Shown: positions 24,598-33,205 of the stretch, piece by piece | Layout: each line of letters opens with the position of its first letter | Position numbering within the stretch: position 1 is the first letter of the stretch | DNA from: Streptomyces fructofermentans | GTDB taxonomy: Bacteria; Actinomycetota; Actinomycetes; Streptomycetales; Streptomycetaceae | Assembly: GCF_014651055.1 (NCBI RefSeq) | Contig: NZ_BMWD01000033.1 | Location: 21,560-85,559, forward strand | Length of the DNA: 64,000 nt | Direction of reading: 5' to 3' | Translations under genes and position numbers: made by a program | The notes under the pieces: generated by a model | Told to the model about the DNA's origin: nothing | Databases searched by the model: none | What the model saw: only the letters and a program-made list of their open reading frames with translations

Positions 24598-26040
24598 TCA
24601 CGCGGGGCTGCCGGGCGTGCCGTGAGCCGCCGGCAGCGTACGGCCGAGGCGGGCGAGCGGGGACAGGGCCATCACCACCGGTGACAGCAGCATGCCCGAG
24701 GCGGCGACCAGCAGGCCGGCGCGCAACCCCCACTCCTGCGCCAGGAGTCCGCCGAGCAGGGAACCGATCGGGGTCAGCCCCATGCCGACGAACGTGATCG
24801 TCGCCGCCACGCGGCCCTGCAACCCGTCCGGTGTCACGGCCTGCCGCACGGCCATGACCGTGACACTCACCAACTGCCCGCCGGCCCCGAACACGAAGCC
24901 GACCGCCAGGAGTACGGCGATCGTCTTCCCGGACGAGCCGTGCAGGGCGGGCACGCACAGGAACACACCGTCGCCGAGGGCCGCCGCGCCCACGAGCACG
25001 GTGCCGTGCCCGAACCGGCGCGGCAGTCGGGCGGCCAGGAGGGAGCCCAGCAGCGCACCCGGCCCCGCTGCCGCGAGCACCAGCCCGACGGCCGTGCCCG
25101 ACAAGTGCAGTTGACGGGAGAGGAAGAGCAGGTGGACCGTCGCCGTCGCCGCGAAGGAGAGCTGGAAGGCGGCCGAGGCCAGGCACACGGCGCGCAGCAC
25201 GGCATCACCCGCGACGAAGCGCAGGCCCTCGTGGATGCGCCGCCACACCCGGGGAGGACGTTCGGATTGCTCCGGGACCGATTCGATCCGCCGGATGCGA
25301 CGGATCGACAGGGAGGACAGCGCGAACAGCAGGGCGCCGCAGGCAACGGCGACCGGTGCCGGGAGCAGGGAGACGAGCGCACCGCCGAGGGCGGGACCGC
25401 CGATCTGCGCGGCGGACCGGCTGCCCTCCAGCGCGCTGTTGCCGAGGATCAGCCGATCACGTCTCACCAGCCGTACGAGGGACGCCTGGTACGCCACGTC
25501 GAAGAACACGGAGAGCGTCCCGACGACGAAGGCGAGTGCGAACAGCGCGGGCAGGCCCAGCAGTCCGAGCAGGCAGGCCGCGGCGGCGACGCCCAGTGCC
25601 ACGGTCCTGCCGACGTCCGCGAGCAGCATCGTCGTGCGGGTTCGCCACCTGTCCACCCAGGCGCCCACGAGGAGTGAGAGCAGGGCGATCGGCGCCTGCC
25701 CCACCGCACGGAGGGCACCGAGTTGGCCGGCCGTGGCGTCGAGGGCCAGGAGTGCGAGGAGCGGGAGGACCACCATGCCGGTGTGCTCGCCGAGTTGGGA
25801 CGCCGACTGGCCCGTCCAGAGTCTGCGGAAGTCGGCGTCCCGCCACAAGCCCGACGGAGCGGGACGACCGGTACGGCGACCGGCCGAGGCGGTGGAGGCG
25901 GTGGAGGCGGTGGAGGCGCCAGCGGAGTCGGACAAGTCGGACGAGTCGGGTGAGTCGCATGAGTTGGTGGAGGCTGAAGAGGCGCACGGGGCCGGAGAGG
26001 GCTGAGGGGCCGGAGAGAACATGGACGGGTCTGACGGCAC
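24598..26040 (-). CDS. MFS transporter, probable drug exporter
   Basis: A 480-residue integral membrane protein of the major facilitator superfamily with about 12 hydrophobic segments. The core begins 'LWRDADFRRLWTGQSASQLGEH', the typical first segment of the MFS_3/enterobactin-exporter-like group, and carries the motif-A-like loop 'GAWVDRWRTR' after segment 2. Members export siderophores, macrolides or other small molecules; the substrate here is not known. Unusually, the membrane core is preceded by about 70 residues of low-complexity Ser/Thr/Asp/Ala ('DSPDSSDLSDSAGASTAST'), encoded by slippage-prone repeats near 25890-25945. GTG 26040 has AGGGGA five or six bases upstream; ATG 26022 would also work. 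No transporter partner is adjacent. Confidence 0.88.
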   Translation of the reverse strand: MPSDPSMFSPAPQPSPAPCASSASTNSCDSPDSSDLSDSAGASTASTASTASAGRRTGRPAPSGLWRDADFRRLWTGQSASQLGEHTGMVVLPLLALLALDATAGQLGALRAVGQAPIALLSLLVGAWVDRWRTRTTMLLADVGRTVALGVAAAACLLGLLGLPALFALAFVVGTLSVFFDVAYQASLVRLVRRDRLILGNSALEGSRSAAQIGGPALGGALVSLLPAPVAVACGALLFALSSLSIRRIRRIESVPEQSERPPRVWRRIHEGLRFVAGDAVLRAVCLASAAFQLSFAATATVHLLFLSRQLHLSGTAVGLVLAAAGPGALLGSLLAARLPRRFGHGTVLVGAAALGDGVFLCVPALHGSSGKTIAVLLAVGFVFGAGGQLVSVTVMAVRQAVTPDGLQGRVAATITFVGMGLTPIGSLLGGLLAQEWGLRAGLLVAASGMLLSPVVMALSPLARLGRTLPAAHGTPGSPA

Positions 26041-26400
26041 GGGAATCCCCTGGACTGCGGACGGCGAGGCCCGGCACCGGCCGCGAAGGGCAGGCCGGCG
26101 GGTCGGGCGGAGGAAGGCTCGCTGTGCCGCGACAGCAGGGGGCGGCACGCGATGACGGGCCGCGGACGGCCCACAGTGTCAACGCGTGCTCGGACGACCG
26201 GGCATCTCTCGTCTCCTCGTGGTCACTTGCCGTCCCCGGACACTAGCCGCCGACTCGACCGGTGCGAAAGCAGGTTGTGGGCCGCGCCGGCCGGAGGCAC
26301 CTCCCGGACGCGAGCAGGAGCGAGCACGCGCGACGGGCGGCGTGACCCGTGCATGGACGCGGACCGGGGCGGGAAACTCCGACCCAGTGAGGGGAGGCCG
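26041..26400. other. Divergent intergenic region
   Basis: It lies between the minus-strand transporter and the plus-strand membrane protein. Open frames run through it (including from ATG 26353) but lack convincing content. Regulatory signals for both genes presumably lie here. Confidence 0.45.
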
Positions 26401-27204
26401 GTGTTGAGCCAAGGGGAGCTGTTCACGGCCGTGTCGGCCGTTCTGTGCGTGGCCCACGCCGTGCTCGGCGTGCTGTGGTGGGCGCGTGACCGGGCCGACC
26501 GGGCCGTCGTCGCCCGGCTGGACGCGGCGGACATCGACCCGTACCACGCCGTGGCCACGACCGACCGCGACCCCGGCCGCGACGCGGACCGGGCCGGAGC
26601 CGCCGAACTGCTGCTGGCGGGTCTGATCCGCGTCAAGGACGACGGGCAGGTGGCCGTCACCGCCGCGGGCGCCGCTCCCGACATGACGCCGGAGCATCCG
26701 GTGCCGGCCGCCGTGCTGACCACCCTGCGGGGCCACGCCGCCCCGTGGGCGCTCAACTGGCTGTACCTGGACGCCGAGCACCGCGCGCGGCGCGATGCCT
26801 TCCTGCGGGCCGAGGACGCCAGGTGGCCGCGTTGGGCCACACGCTCCCGCGACCGCGTGAAGCCCGCGGCGATCCTGGTCACGGTGCTGTTCGCGGGCTG
26901 GTGCTCCGGCCAACTGCTGTACGTGAGGGGGGCGTTCTCCGGTCCGGGCGGCGAGGTCGCGGCCGCCGTGTTCGTGGGACTGCTGATGTGGGGCGTGTTC
27001 GCGCTGGTACTGGGCCTGGTCGTGCTTGCCGTATGGCCGTGGCGCAGGGACCGGTTCTCCGCGTACTGCCGCAGCCTTCCCCCGCACCCGGCCGAGGCCG
27101 CGTTGGACGACGAAGGGCGCGACCGGCTGCACCGGGCCATGACCTACAGCCCGCCGAGGACGGAGGTCGTCGAGGACCTGTCGTGGGACCCGGGTGCGTT
27201 CTGA
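26401..27204 (+). CDS. Membrane protein, unknown (TIGR04222-like layout)
   Basis: A 267-residue protein. Residues 5-27 form a first membrane segment, followed by a soluble region of about 130 residues with 'DPYHAVATTDRDP' and 'AAELLLAGLIRVKDDGQVAVTAAG', a small winged-helix-like unit. Two more membrane segments follow ('ILVTVLFAGWCSGQLLYV', 'AAVFVGLLMWGVFALVLGLV') and a polar C-terminus. The order resembles the TIGR04222 family of actinobacterial membrane proteins, but I am unsure. Start: GTG 26401 or TTG 26404 after GGGGAGG; ATG 26353 is a longer alternative. Function unknown. Confidence 0.65.
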   Translation: MLSQGELFTAVSAVLCVAHAVLGVLWWARDRADRAVVARLDAADIDPYHAVATTDRDPGRDADRAGAAELLLAGLIRVKDDGQVAVTAAGAAPDMTPEHPVPAAVLTTLRGHAAPWALNWLYLDAEHRARRDAFLRAEDARWPRWATRSRDRVKPAAILVTVLFAGWCSGQLLYVRGAFSGPGGEVAAAVFVGLLMWGVFALVLGLVVLAVWPWRRDRFSAYCRSLPPHPAEAALDDEGRDRLHRAMTYSPPRTEVVEDLSWDPGAF

Positions 27205-27469
27205 CGGGGTGACCCGTGACCGGCCTCGGGCCGGAGGCACGACCCCGCCCCGGGGTCGGAGGACACGACCCCGCCGCCGGTACGGAGGACACGACCACCC
27301 CCGCCGGTACGGAGGCAGCCACCCGCCGCAGGCCGACAGTGCGACCCGTTCCCCGGGACCGAGGCTCCGAGGCTCCCGGCGGCAGCGGCGCGGCACCGAC
27401 AGGCGTGTATCGCCGGCGTATCGAAAACCGCATACGCCCCCGGAACCGTCCTCCGTCTTTCATGAGGAC

Positions 27470-28174
27470 ATGAACACCGAAGCCTCCCTGCCGGCAGAGC
27501 CGGGCCGCACGCTCAGGATCGTGCTCCTCGGACTGGCGGTCCTCACCCTGGCGAGTGCGCTCTTCGCCCTGCGCCGGCCGCTGATGATGTCCGCCCCGGT
27601 GTGCGCGGCCGGACGGTGGCACGGCTGCTTCGACACCTTCAACGGTGTGGTGCTCATGACGCTGGTCGCGCTGCCGCTCGCCGTACTGGTGGCATGGGGC
27701 CTGGCCCTCCGACGGCGTGCCGCCGGTGCCGAGCGGGCCTGGCGGATGTCGCTGGCGGAGGTGGGCATGGTCCACGGGACGGTGCCGTTCCTCTGGATGA
27801 CCATGATGCCGGGCGCCGCACCGGGTGTCGCCCCCCGCCGCGTGAGCCTGGTCCCGCTGGGGGACCTGGTCACGATGGGGGCGGGCGGGATCGTCGGCAA
27901 TCTGCTGGTCTTCGCCTCGCTGGGGTTCTTCGCCCCGGTGCGATGGGCGGCGCTGTCGTCCGTGCCGCGGGTCCTGGCGCTCGGAGCCGCCTGCTCGGTC
28001 CTGGTCGAGATCGCGCAGTACGCCCTGTGGCTGGACCGGGTGTCCTCCGTGGACGACGTGCTGGTCAACGCCACCGGCGCCGCGCTGGCCGCGCTCGCGT
28101 CGCGCCGCTGGTGGCGTACGACGGCCCGGACGGGTTCGGACCGGCCCCGTCCCGCGCCGGCACCGGCGGGCTGA
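27470..28174 (+). CDS. VanZ-like family membrane protein
   Basis: A 234-residue protein with about five hydrophobic segments. The VanZ-like signature is in the second half: 'VPLGDLV', then 'GNLLVFASLGFFAPVRW', then 'SVLVEIAQYAL' and 'RVSSVDDVLVNATGAALAAL'. VanZ-like proteins confer low-level teicoplanin or lipoglycopeptide resistance in some bacteria, but most are of unknown role. The ATG at 27470 has only a weak GAGGAC close by. It precedes the two-component pair at 28242 by 67 bases, and functional linkage to cell-wall sensing is possible but unproven. Confidence 0.8.
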   Translation: MNTEASLPAEPGRTLRIVLLGLAVLTLASALFALRRPLMMSAPVCAAGRWHGCFDTFNGVVLMTLVALPLAVLVAWGLALRRRAAGAERAWRMSLAEVGMVHGTVPFLWMTMMPGAAPGVAPRRVSLVPLGDLVTMGAGGIVGNLLVFASLGFFAPVRWAALSSVPRVLALGAACSVLVEIAQYALWLDRVSSVDDVLVNATGAALAALASRRWWRTTARTGSDRPRPAPAPAG

Positions 28175-28241
28175 GCCGGGTGTCCGTGCGTACACGCCGT
28201 CGCATCCGTCCGCTGCCTGCCGCGCTGCTTAGGCTTCGTAC

Positions 28242-28940
28242 ATGCGCGTACTGATCGTGGAGGACGAGCCCCACCTCGCCGAGGCCGTCCGTGACGGTCT
28301 GCGGCTGGAGGCGATCGCCGCCGACATCGCGGGCGACGGCGACTCCGCCCTGGAACTGCTCAGTGTCCACTCCTACGACCTCGCGGTACTCGACCGCGAC
28401 ATCCCCGGCCCCTCCGGCGACGAGGTCGCCCGGCGCATCGTCGCCTCCGGCAGCGGCATCCCGATCCTCATGCTCACCGCCGCCGACCGGATCGACGACA
28501 AGGCCTCCGGCTTCGGGCTCGGCGCCGACGACTACCTCACCAAACCGTTCGAGCTGCGGGAACTCGTCCTGCGGCTGCGCGCGCTCGACCGCAGGCGCGC
28601 GCACACCCGGCCACCCGTCCGCGAGATCGCCGGGCTGCGGCTCGATCCCTTCCGCCGGGAGGTGTTCCGCGACGGACGCTACGTCGCCCTCACCCGCAAG
28701 CAGTTCGCCGTACTGGAGGTCCTCGTCGCCGCGGAGGGCGGGGTCGTCAGCGCCGAGGAACTGCTGGAACGTGCCTGGGACGAGAACGCCGACCCCCTCA
28801 CCAACGCCGTACGCATCACCGTCTCCGCCCTGCGCAAGAGGCTCGGCGAACCATGGGTCATCGCGACGCTGCCCGGCGTCGGCTACCGCATCGACACCGG
28901 TACGGAGCCCGTCCACCCCGGCGGCGGCGCCCGTGGCTAG
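28242..28940 (+). CDS. OmpR/PhoB-family response regulator
   Basis: A 232-residue DNA-binding regulator. The receiver domain (about 1-115) has the acidic pocket 'IVEDEP', the phospho-acceptor Asp in 'LAVLDRDIPG' (about residue 51), 'LMLTAAD' and the conserved Lys in 'DYLTKPF'. The winged helix (about 130-225) shows 'VALTRKQFAVLEVLVAAEGG', 'AVRITVSALRKRL' and 'TLPGVGYRI'. TAGGCT at 28230-28235 sits exactly at -12 to -7 from the ATG, so the mRNA is probably leaderless. Its stop overlaps the kinase start by 8 bases, indicating an operon. Confidence 0.95.
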   Translation: MRVLIVEDEPHLAEAVRDGLRLEAIAADIAGDGDSALELLSVHSYDLAVLDRDIPGPSGDEVARRIVASGSGIPILMLTAADRIDDKASGFGLGADDYLTKPFELRELVLRLRALDRRRAHTRPPVREIAGLRLDPFRREVFRDGRYVALTRKQFAVLEVLVAAEGGVVSAEELLERAWDENADPLTNAVRITVSALRKRLGEPWVIATLPGVGYRIDTGTEPVHPGGGARG

Positions 28941-30066
28941 ACGCCCGGAGCACGGTGCCCGGCTGAGGCTCGCCCTCAGCTACGCCGGATTCCTCTTCGT
29001 CGCCGGCACCCTCCTGCTGGCCGTCATGTGGGTGTTCGTGCTGCGCTGGCTGCCGGTCCAGGATCCGAGAGCCATCCAGGAGAGGTTCGGCGCCGTGGTC
29101 ATCGTCGGGCCCAATCGCTCCGACCTCCTGCGGGGCTTCGCCCCCGCCGCGGCTGTCGCGCTGGCCCTCCTCCTGGTGCTCGGCTTCCTGGGCGGATGGT
29201 TCCTCGCAGGCCGGATGCTCGCACCGCTCACCCGGATCACGGACGCGGCACGGCTGGCCGGGGCCGGTTCGCTGTCGCACCGGATCCGGATGCGGGGCCG
29301 CCGGGACGAGTTCCGTGAACTCTCCGACGCGTTCGACTCGATGCTCCAGCAACTGGAGTCCCACGTCGCCGAGCAGCGGAGGTTCGCCGCGAACGCCTCG
29401 CACGAGCTGCGCACCCCGCTCGCGATCTCGCAGACGCTCCTCGACGTCGCCCGCAAGGACCCGACGCGGGACCGGGGCGAACTCATCGAGCGACTGCACG
29501 AGGCCAACGCGCGCGCGATCGGCCTCACCGAGGCGCTCCTGCTGCTGAGCCGCGGCGACCGCGGTCACTTCACCCGCGAGAGCGTCGACCTCTCCCTCCT
29601 CGCGGAGGAAGCCGCCGAGACGCTGCTTCCGCTCGCCGAGCAGCGCGGGATCACGCTCGAGGCCACCGGCGGAGCCGCCCTGACCAGCGGTTCCGCGGAA
29701 CTCCTGCTGCGGATGGTGACGAACCTCGTCCAGAACGCCGTCGTCCACAACCTCCCCGAAGGCGGCACCGTGACGGTCCACACCGAGGCCGACGCCGACA
29801 CGAGCGTGCTGCGCGTCGAGAACACGGGCCGTCGGCTGCCGCCGGAACTGGTGGCGACCCTCACCGAACCGTTCCGGCGCGGAACGGAACGCGTACGCAC
29901 CGACGGGCACGCCGGCGTCGGCCTCGGCCTGGCCATCGTGGACAGCGTCGTCCGCGCCCACGACGGGACCCTCGACCTCGCCCCACGAGCCGCCGGGGGC
30001 CTCATCGTCACGGTCCGGGTTCCCGGCACACGACGGGCGGCGGGACACCAGGGGAACTCCGGCTGA
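28933..30066 (+). CDS. Sensor histidine kinase (EnvZ/BaeS type)
   Basis: A 377-residue membrane kinase that should phosphorylate the preceding regulator. Two transmembrane segments (about 15-38 and 72-95) flank a very short extracellular loop of about 30 residues ('QDPRAIQERFGAVVIVGP'), followed by a HAMP linker (about 97-150). The HisKA H-box is 'FAANASHELRTPLAISQ' (His at about 158) and the HATPase_c domain has 'NLVQNAVVHN', 'VENTG' and 'GVGLGLAIVDSVV'. The small sensor loop suggests sensing within the membrane, as in other short-loop cell-envelope kinases. GTG 28933 overlaps the regulator stop as GTGGCTAG. Confidence 0.93.
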   Translation: MARRPEHGARLRLALSYAGFLFVAGTLLLAVMWVFVLRWLPVQDPRAIQERFGAVVIVGPNRSDLLRGFAPAAAVALALLLVLGFLGGWFLAGRMLAPLTRITDAARLAGAGSLSHRIRMRGRRDEFRELSDAFDSMLQQLESHVAEQRRFAANASHELRTPLAISQTLLDVARKDPTRDRGELIERLHEANARAIGLTEALLLLSRGDRGHFTRESVDLSLLAEEAAETLLPLAEQRGITLEATGGAALTSGSAELLLRMVTNLVQNAVVHNLPEGGTVTVHTEADADTSVLRVENTGRRLPPELVATLTEPFRRGTERVRTDGHAGVGLGLAIVDSVVRAHDGTLDLAPRAAGGLIVTVRVPGTRRAAGHQGNSG

Positions 30067-30129
30067 CGACGCGCCGGTACGAGCCCCCGTGCCGTCACCG
30101 CGGCCGGCACCCGGCTCCGGTCGCGGCGG

Positions 30130-30831
30130 TCAGGGTGCGGTCCTGTCGTTCGGCGCCGGCACGGGGTGCGGACGCAGGACCATGAGGGTGCCCTCCGAGG
30201 CCGCCGCCATGGCGAAGGGGAACCGGTCCAGTTCGAGACAGAGCGCGATGTCGTCGGGATGGACCCCTTGTCGTACGCCCCCGGCCAGTTCGCGGGCGGC
30301 GCGCGACTCCGCGGCACGGCGCAGGAATTCGGCGGGGTCCGCGCTTGTACCGGCGGCCCGCAGGGCGATGTACTGGGCGCACGCCAGGTCCTCGTCGGCC
30401 CGTCCGTCCTCGCCGGTGACCACGAACGTGACACGGTCAGCCACGTGCGACCGCAGGGCCCGCGCGGTCGCCTCCGCCACCACGAAGCTCGCGCACAGAA
30501 CCAGTTCAGCGTCCTTGACCGCGAGCGCGCCGACGGTCCCCGCCGTGGTCTTGTGCACGACGGTCCGGCCGCGGAGGTCGAGGCCGCGCAGCAGCCCCGG
30601 CGAGTTGACGGCGTCGAACCCGGGCGCGGGCGGACCGTCCTTGATCGCCACCCACTTCGGATGCCGGGCCTTGAGCGCCAGGGCGGCGTCCAGCGACTCG
30701 GCGAGAACGATCTTCTCCGCCCCCTGCGCGAAGGCCCGCGCCGCCACCGTGAAGGCCCGCATGACATCGACGACCACGGCGACCGACGGGGTTTCGTCCA
30801 GTTCGGCGATGCCGAGGAATCGAGTGTCCAT
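30130..30831 (-). CDS. ComB-family 2-phosphosulfolactate phosphatase-like protein
   Basis: A 233-residue protein resembling ComB, which removes phosphate from 2-phosphosulfolactate in coenzyme M biosynthesis. Family-typical segments are 'VVVDVMRAFTVAARAFAQGA' near the start, 'VVHKTTAGTVGAL', 'VVTGEDGRADEDLACAQYI' and 'HPDDIALCLELDRFPFAM'. Actinobacteria do not use coenzyme M, so the true substrate is likely another phosphoester; only the family is supported. ATG 30831 is chosen over a TTG at 30849. No good ribosome binding site is visible. Confidence 0.85.
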   Translation of the reverse strand: MDTRFLGIAELDETPSVAVVVDVMRAFTVAARAFAQGAEKIVLAESLDAALALKARHPKWVAIKDGPPAPGFDAVNSPGLLRGLDLRGRTVVHKTTAGTVGALAVKDAELVLCASFVVAEATARALRSHVADRVTFVVTGEDGRADEDLACAQYIALRAAGTSADPAEFLRRAAESRAARELAGGVRQGVHPDDIALCLELDRFPFAMAAASEGTLMVLRPHPVPAPNDRTAP

Positions 30832-30903
30832 CCGATCATGATCGCGCAACCCCGGCCCGAAGCGCGAGGGCGTTTCCTCCCGCCCCGAGGCGGCGCAGGC
30901 CCC

Positions 30904-31437
30904 TCACGGCCGAGGGGCCCCGGGGTCGCGGTCGGCCTCCTGGACGGACGCCTTGAGGCGGTGCAGGGACCGCAGGGCCGGGAGGATGATCTCCGCGCCC
31001 TCGCGCACGGGGTTCACCAGATCGAGCAGCGGGCCCAAGCCGACCCTGAAGAAGGCGATTCCCAGGACGACCAGGCAGAACCTGGCGTCCGCCGCCGCGG
31101 GCCCCGGGTCGGCGGACGCCAGCCATCGCAGCGCGCGCATCTCCGCGTCGAGCAGCAGAACCGCCGTCACGGCGGACACGGCGAGGTAGGCGGACACCCA
31201 CGCGAGATTGCGGACCCCCGAGTTCAGCTGCTCCACGGCCCGTGCCGCGCGCCGGAGTTGCGCGTCGCCCCGTGCGGGACGCCTCGCCATGGCACGGACC
31301 AGGGCGGCCGGCCGGGCCATCTCCCCGAAGAGGGTGCGGAGACGATTCCTGTGCCCCGCCACCTCCACCATGATCAGAAACAGCACGACCGGCACCAGAC
31401 CGGCCACGGCCCCCGCGTACGCCTCGCTCATCCTCAT
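30904..31437 (-). CDS. Small membrane protein, unknown
   Basis: A 177-residue protein. There is one hydrophobic segment at about residues 9-25, a basic helical region ('GHRNRLRTLFGEMARPAALV'), a second hydrophobic segment at about 80-97 ('AWVSAYLAVSAVTAVLLL') and a third near 120-137 ('FCLVVLGIAFFRVGL'). The C-terminus is polar. No family is recognised. It lies 72 bases upstream of the ComB-like gene on the same strand and may share its transcript. ATG 31437 or ATG 31431. Confidence 0.6.
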   Translation of the reverse strand: MRMSEAYAGAVAGLVPVVLFLIMVEVAGHRNRLRTLFGEMARPAALVRAMARRPARGDAQLRRAARAVEQLNSGVRNLAWVSAYLAVSAVTAVLLLDAEMRALRWLASADPGPAAADARFCLVVLGIAFFRVGLGPLLDLVNPVREGAEIILPALRSLHRLKASVQEADRDPGAPRP

Positions 31438-31556
31438 CGCGGCAGTCTCACGGAAACCTCGGAGCCCGACACGGGCATCCGTGAACGGCCGCCGAATGCA
31501 CGGGGGTTCGGTTGGCGGCGAAGCCGGAGCGGGCGTGACGGCGATAGCCTCCGGGG

Positions 31557-32024
31557 ATGTCGAGCTTCGAGATCACACCGATCGGTACGGTCCGGAACGA
31601 CCGGACGGATGTCCAGGACACGGACCACTGGGGCGCGGTCCGCAGCACCATCACCGTCGACGAGCGCTTCGGTGACGCGTGCCTCCAGGGGCTGGAGGGC
31701 TTCTCGCACGTGGAAGTCCTCTTCGTCTTCGACCGGTTCCCCGAACAGGACGACCACCGCGAACCGCGCCCCTACCGCGGCCGGGCCGACCTTCCGCCGG
31801 TAGGTGTCTTCGCCGGCCGCGGCCCCCGCAGGCCGAACCGGATAGGCGTGACGACCTGCGCGGTGGAATCCGTCGACGGCCGTGTGCTGACGGTGGTGGG
31901 ACTCGACGCGGTCTCGGGCACACCGGTCGTCGATCTCAAGCCGGCGATGGCCGAGTTCATCCCCTCGAACATCGAACAGCCCGCGTGGGTGCGCGACTTG
32001 ATGGCGGAGTACTTCCGGCCGTGA
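31557..32024 (+). CDS. trmO: tRNA (N6-threonylcarbamoyladenosine37-N6)-methyltransferase TrmO-like
   Basis: A 155-residue protein of the TrmO (YaeB/VirR) family, which uses S-adenosylmethionine to methylate t6A37 of tRNA. It has the single-barrel layout: 'ITPIGTVRND' at the start, 'LEGFSHVEVLFVFDRF' (about 47-62), 'RPYRGRADLPPVGVFAGRGPRRPNRIG' segments where the ligand-binding 'RP..R..G..A.R.P.RPN.IG' pattern is read, and 'DAVSGTPVVDLKPA'. TAGCCT lies exactly six bases before the ATG, so the mRNA is probably leaderless, though GGGG immediately upstream could also bind the ribosome. Single gene. Confidence 0.88.
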   Translation: MSSFEITPIGTVRNDRTDVQDTDHWGAVRSTITVDERFGDACLQGLEGFSHVEVLFVFDRFPEQDDHREPRPYRGRADLPPVGVFAGRGPRRPNRIGVTTCAVESVDGRVLTVVGLDAVSGTPVVDLKPAMAEFIPSNIEQPAWVRDLMAEYFRP

Positions 32025-32082
32025 GCGGGGCCGCCGGGGAGTGAGTCGAACGGCACCACGGGTCGGCCGGTCCGGCCATCCG

Positions 32083-32649
32083 TCACGTGCCGATCCGTGA
32101 GCCCGACGCGTGCAGGGCCACGAGCAGGCGCCACACCTTGTGCGCGATCTCCTCCGGAGTCGCCTCGACCAGTCCGTGCAGCCAGTCGGCGAGGACGCCG
32201 GCGAAGGTGGCGGCGACGGCGGACGCGACGAGCGGAGCCTCCGGGGCGCCGACGAGCTGCCGCTCCGAGAGGCTGCGAGCGCGCAGGTCCCTGTGCAGGA
32301 CGAGTCCGAGCGGGCCCCCTCCGCCCGGGCTCAACAGGGCGCGGTACAGGGAGGTGTGCGGTCGCAGGCCGGCGAAGAACGAGAGCAGCGCGTCCGGCGC
32401 CGACGCGGGGTCGGGCCTGCCCCGCCAGGCGTGGAGCGCGTCCACCGCGTCGCGTACGACATCGGCGCAGGCGTCGACGGCCAGCGCCTCCAGGTCGTTG
32501 TAGTGCAGGTAGAACGTGGCCCGGCCGACCCCCGCCGTGCGGACCAGCGAGGCGACGCCCACCTCCGCGAGCGGCCGCCGGGCGCACTCGTCGAACAGGG
32601 CGCGGCGCAGCTTGGCCCGTGTCCGCTCGGCCCGGGGGTCGGAGGTCAT
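32083..32649 (-). CDS. TetR-family transcriptional regulator
   Basis: A 188-residue repressor-type protein. The helix-turn-helix is at about residues 8-55 ('TRAKLRRALFDECARRPLAEVGVASLVRTAGVGRATFYLHY' in segments, with 'GVGRATFYLHYND' as recognition helix). The ligand-binding C-terminal part is all helical. Its ATG overlaps the stop of the upstream DUF1304 gene (ATGA), so the regulator is coupled to it. It most likely controls its own operon through the large palindrome at 33068-33108. The inducer is unknown. Confidence 0.9.
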   Translation of the reverse strand: MTSDPRAERTRAKLRRALFDECARRPLAEVGVASLVRTAGVGRATFYLHYNDLEALAVDACADVVRDAVDALHAWRGRPDPASAPDALLSFFAGLRPHTSLYRALLSPGGGGPLGLVLHRDLRARSLSERQLVGAPEAPLVASAVAATFAGVLADWLHGLVEATPEEIAHKVWRLLVALHASGSRIGT

Positions 32650-33008
32650 CGCGCGGCGAGGACGGCGGCCAGGGCGACGGCCCCGGGGAGTGCCTGGACG
32701 AACAGGATGCGGCGGTTGGCGGTGGCCGCGCCGTACACGCCCGCGACGACCACGCAGACGAGGAAGAAGACCTGGACGCGGAAGCCGGTCGGGTCGTCGG
32801 CGATCAGTCCCCAGACGAGTCCGGCGGCCAGGAATCCGTTGTAGAGGCCCTGGTTGGCGGCGAGCGGAGCGGTGGCCTTCGCCATCGCGGGGTCGAATCC
32901 GTGGAGCTCGCGGCCCGGCCTGCGCTCCCACAGGAACATCTCCAGCACGAGGATGTACGCGTGCAGGGCGGCGATCAGGCCGACCAGCACGTTCGCGAGC
33001 GTCTGCAT
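32646..33008 (-). CDS. DUF1304 small membrane protein
   Basis: A 120-residue integral membrane protein with four hydrophobic segments, matching the DUF1304 family: 'VGLIAALHAYILVLEMFLW', 'AANQGLYNGFLAAGLVWGL', 'VFFLVCVVVAGVYGAAT' and 'FVQALPGAVALAAVLA'. The 'NQGLYNGFLA' motif is diagnostic. Family function is unknown. It is the first gene of a two-gene operon with the TetR regulator (4-base overlap), and the upstream region holds a 41-base nested palindrome, a strong sign of autoregulation. Confidence 0.88.
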   Translation of the reverse strand: MQTLANVLVGLIAALHAYILVLEMFLWERRPGRELHGFDPAMAKATAPLAANQGLYNGFLAAGLVWGLIADDPTGFRVQVFFLVCVVVAGVYGAATANRRILFVQALPGAVALAAVLAAR

Positions 33009-33067
33009 CGGGACCTGCTCCTTCGGGGTTCCGCCGGAAGGTCGTCCCGGTCGGTTCGCCGGGCGAT

Positions 33068-33108
33068 TCCTGGACAGGTGTCCACCATACATGGACACCT
33101 GTCCAGGA
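33068..33108. promoter_or_regulatory. Nested palindromic operator for the DUF1304-TetR operon
   Basis: Perfect 17-base inverted repeat: TCCTGGACAGGTGTCCA at 33068-33084 and its exact complement at 33092-33108, separated by 7 bases. Each arm is itself palindromic (TGGACA-GG-TGTCCA), giving two adjacent dimer sites. It lies 60 bases upstream of the operon's first ATG and is the most obvious binding site for the TetR protein encoded at 32083-32649 (inference). Confidence 0.85.
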
Positions 33109-33112
33109 TGCT

Positions 33113-33185
33113 GCCGGGGTCCCGCCGGGGTCCCGCCGGGGTCCCGCCGGGGTCCCGCCGCGGTCCCGTCGCGGTCCCACCGGGG
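33113..33185. repeat. 11-bp tandem repeat, six to seven copies
   Basis: GCCGGGGTCCC is repeated exactly four times, then in two variants and a partial copy, right beside the operator palindrome and 20 bases after the P450 gene's stop. The 11-base unit keeps the copies on one face of the helix. Confidence 0.85.
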
Positions 33186-33205
33186 TGGTCGGCGGGACGC
33201 GTCGC

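Noticed and set aside
33113..33185. Tandem repeats as a CRISPR array
   Set aside because: Eleven-base units with no unique spacers. No cas genes in the window.
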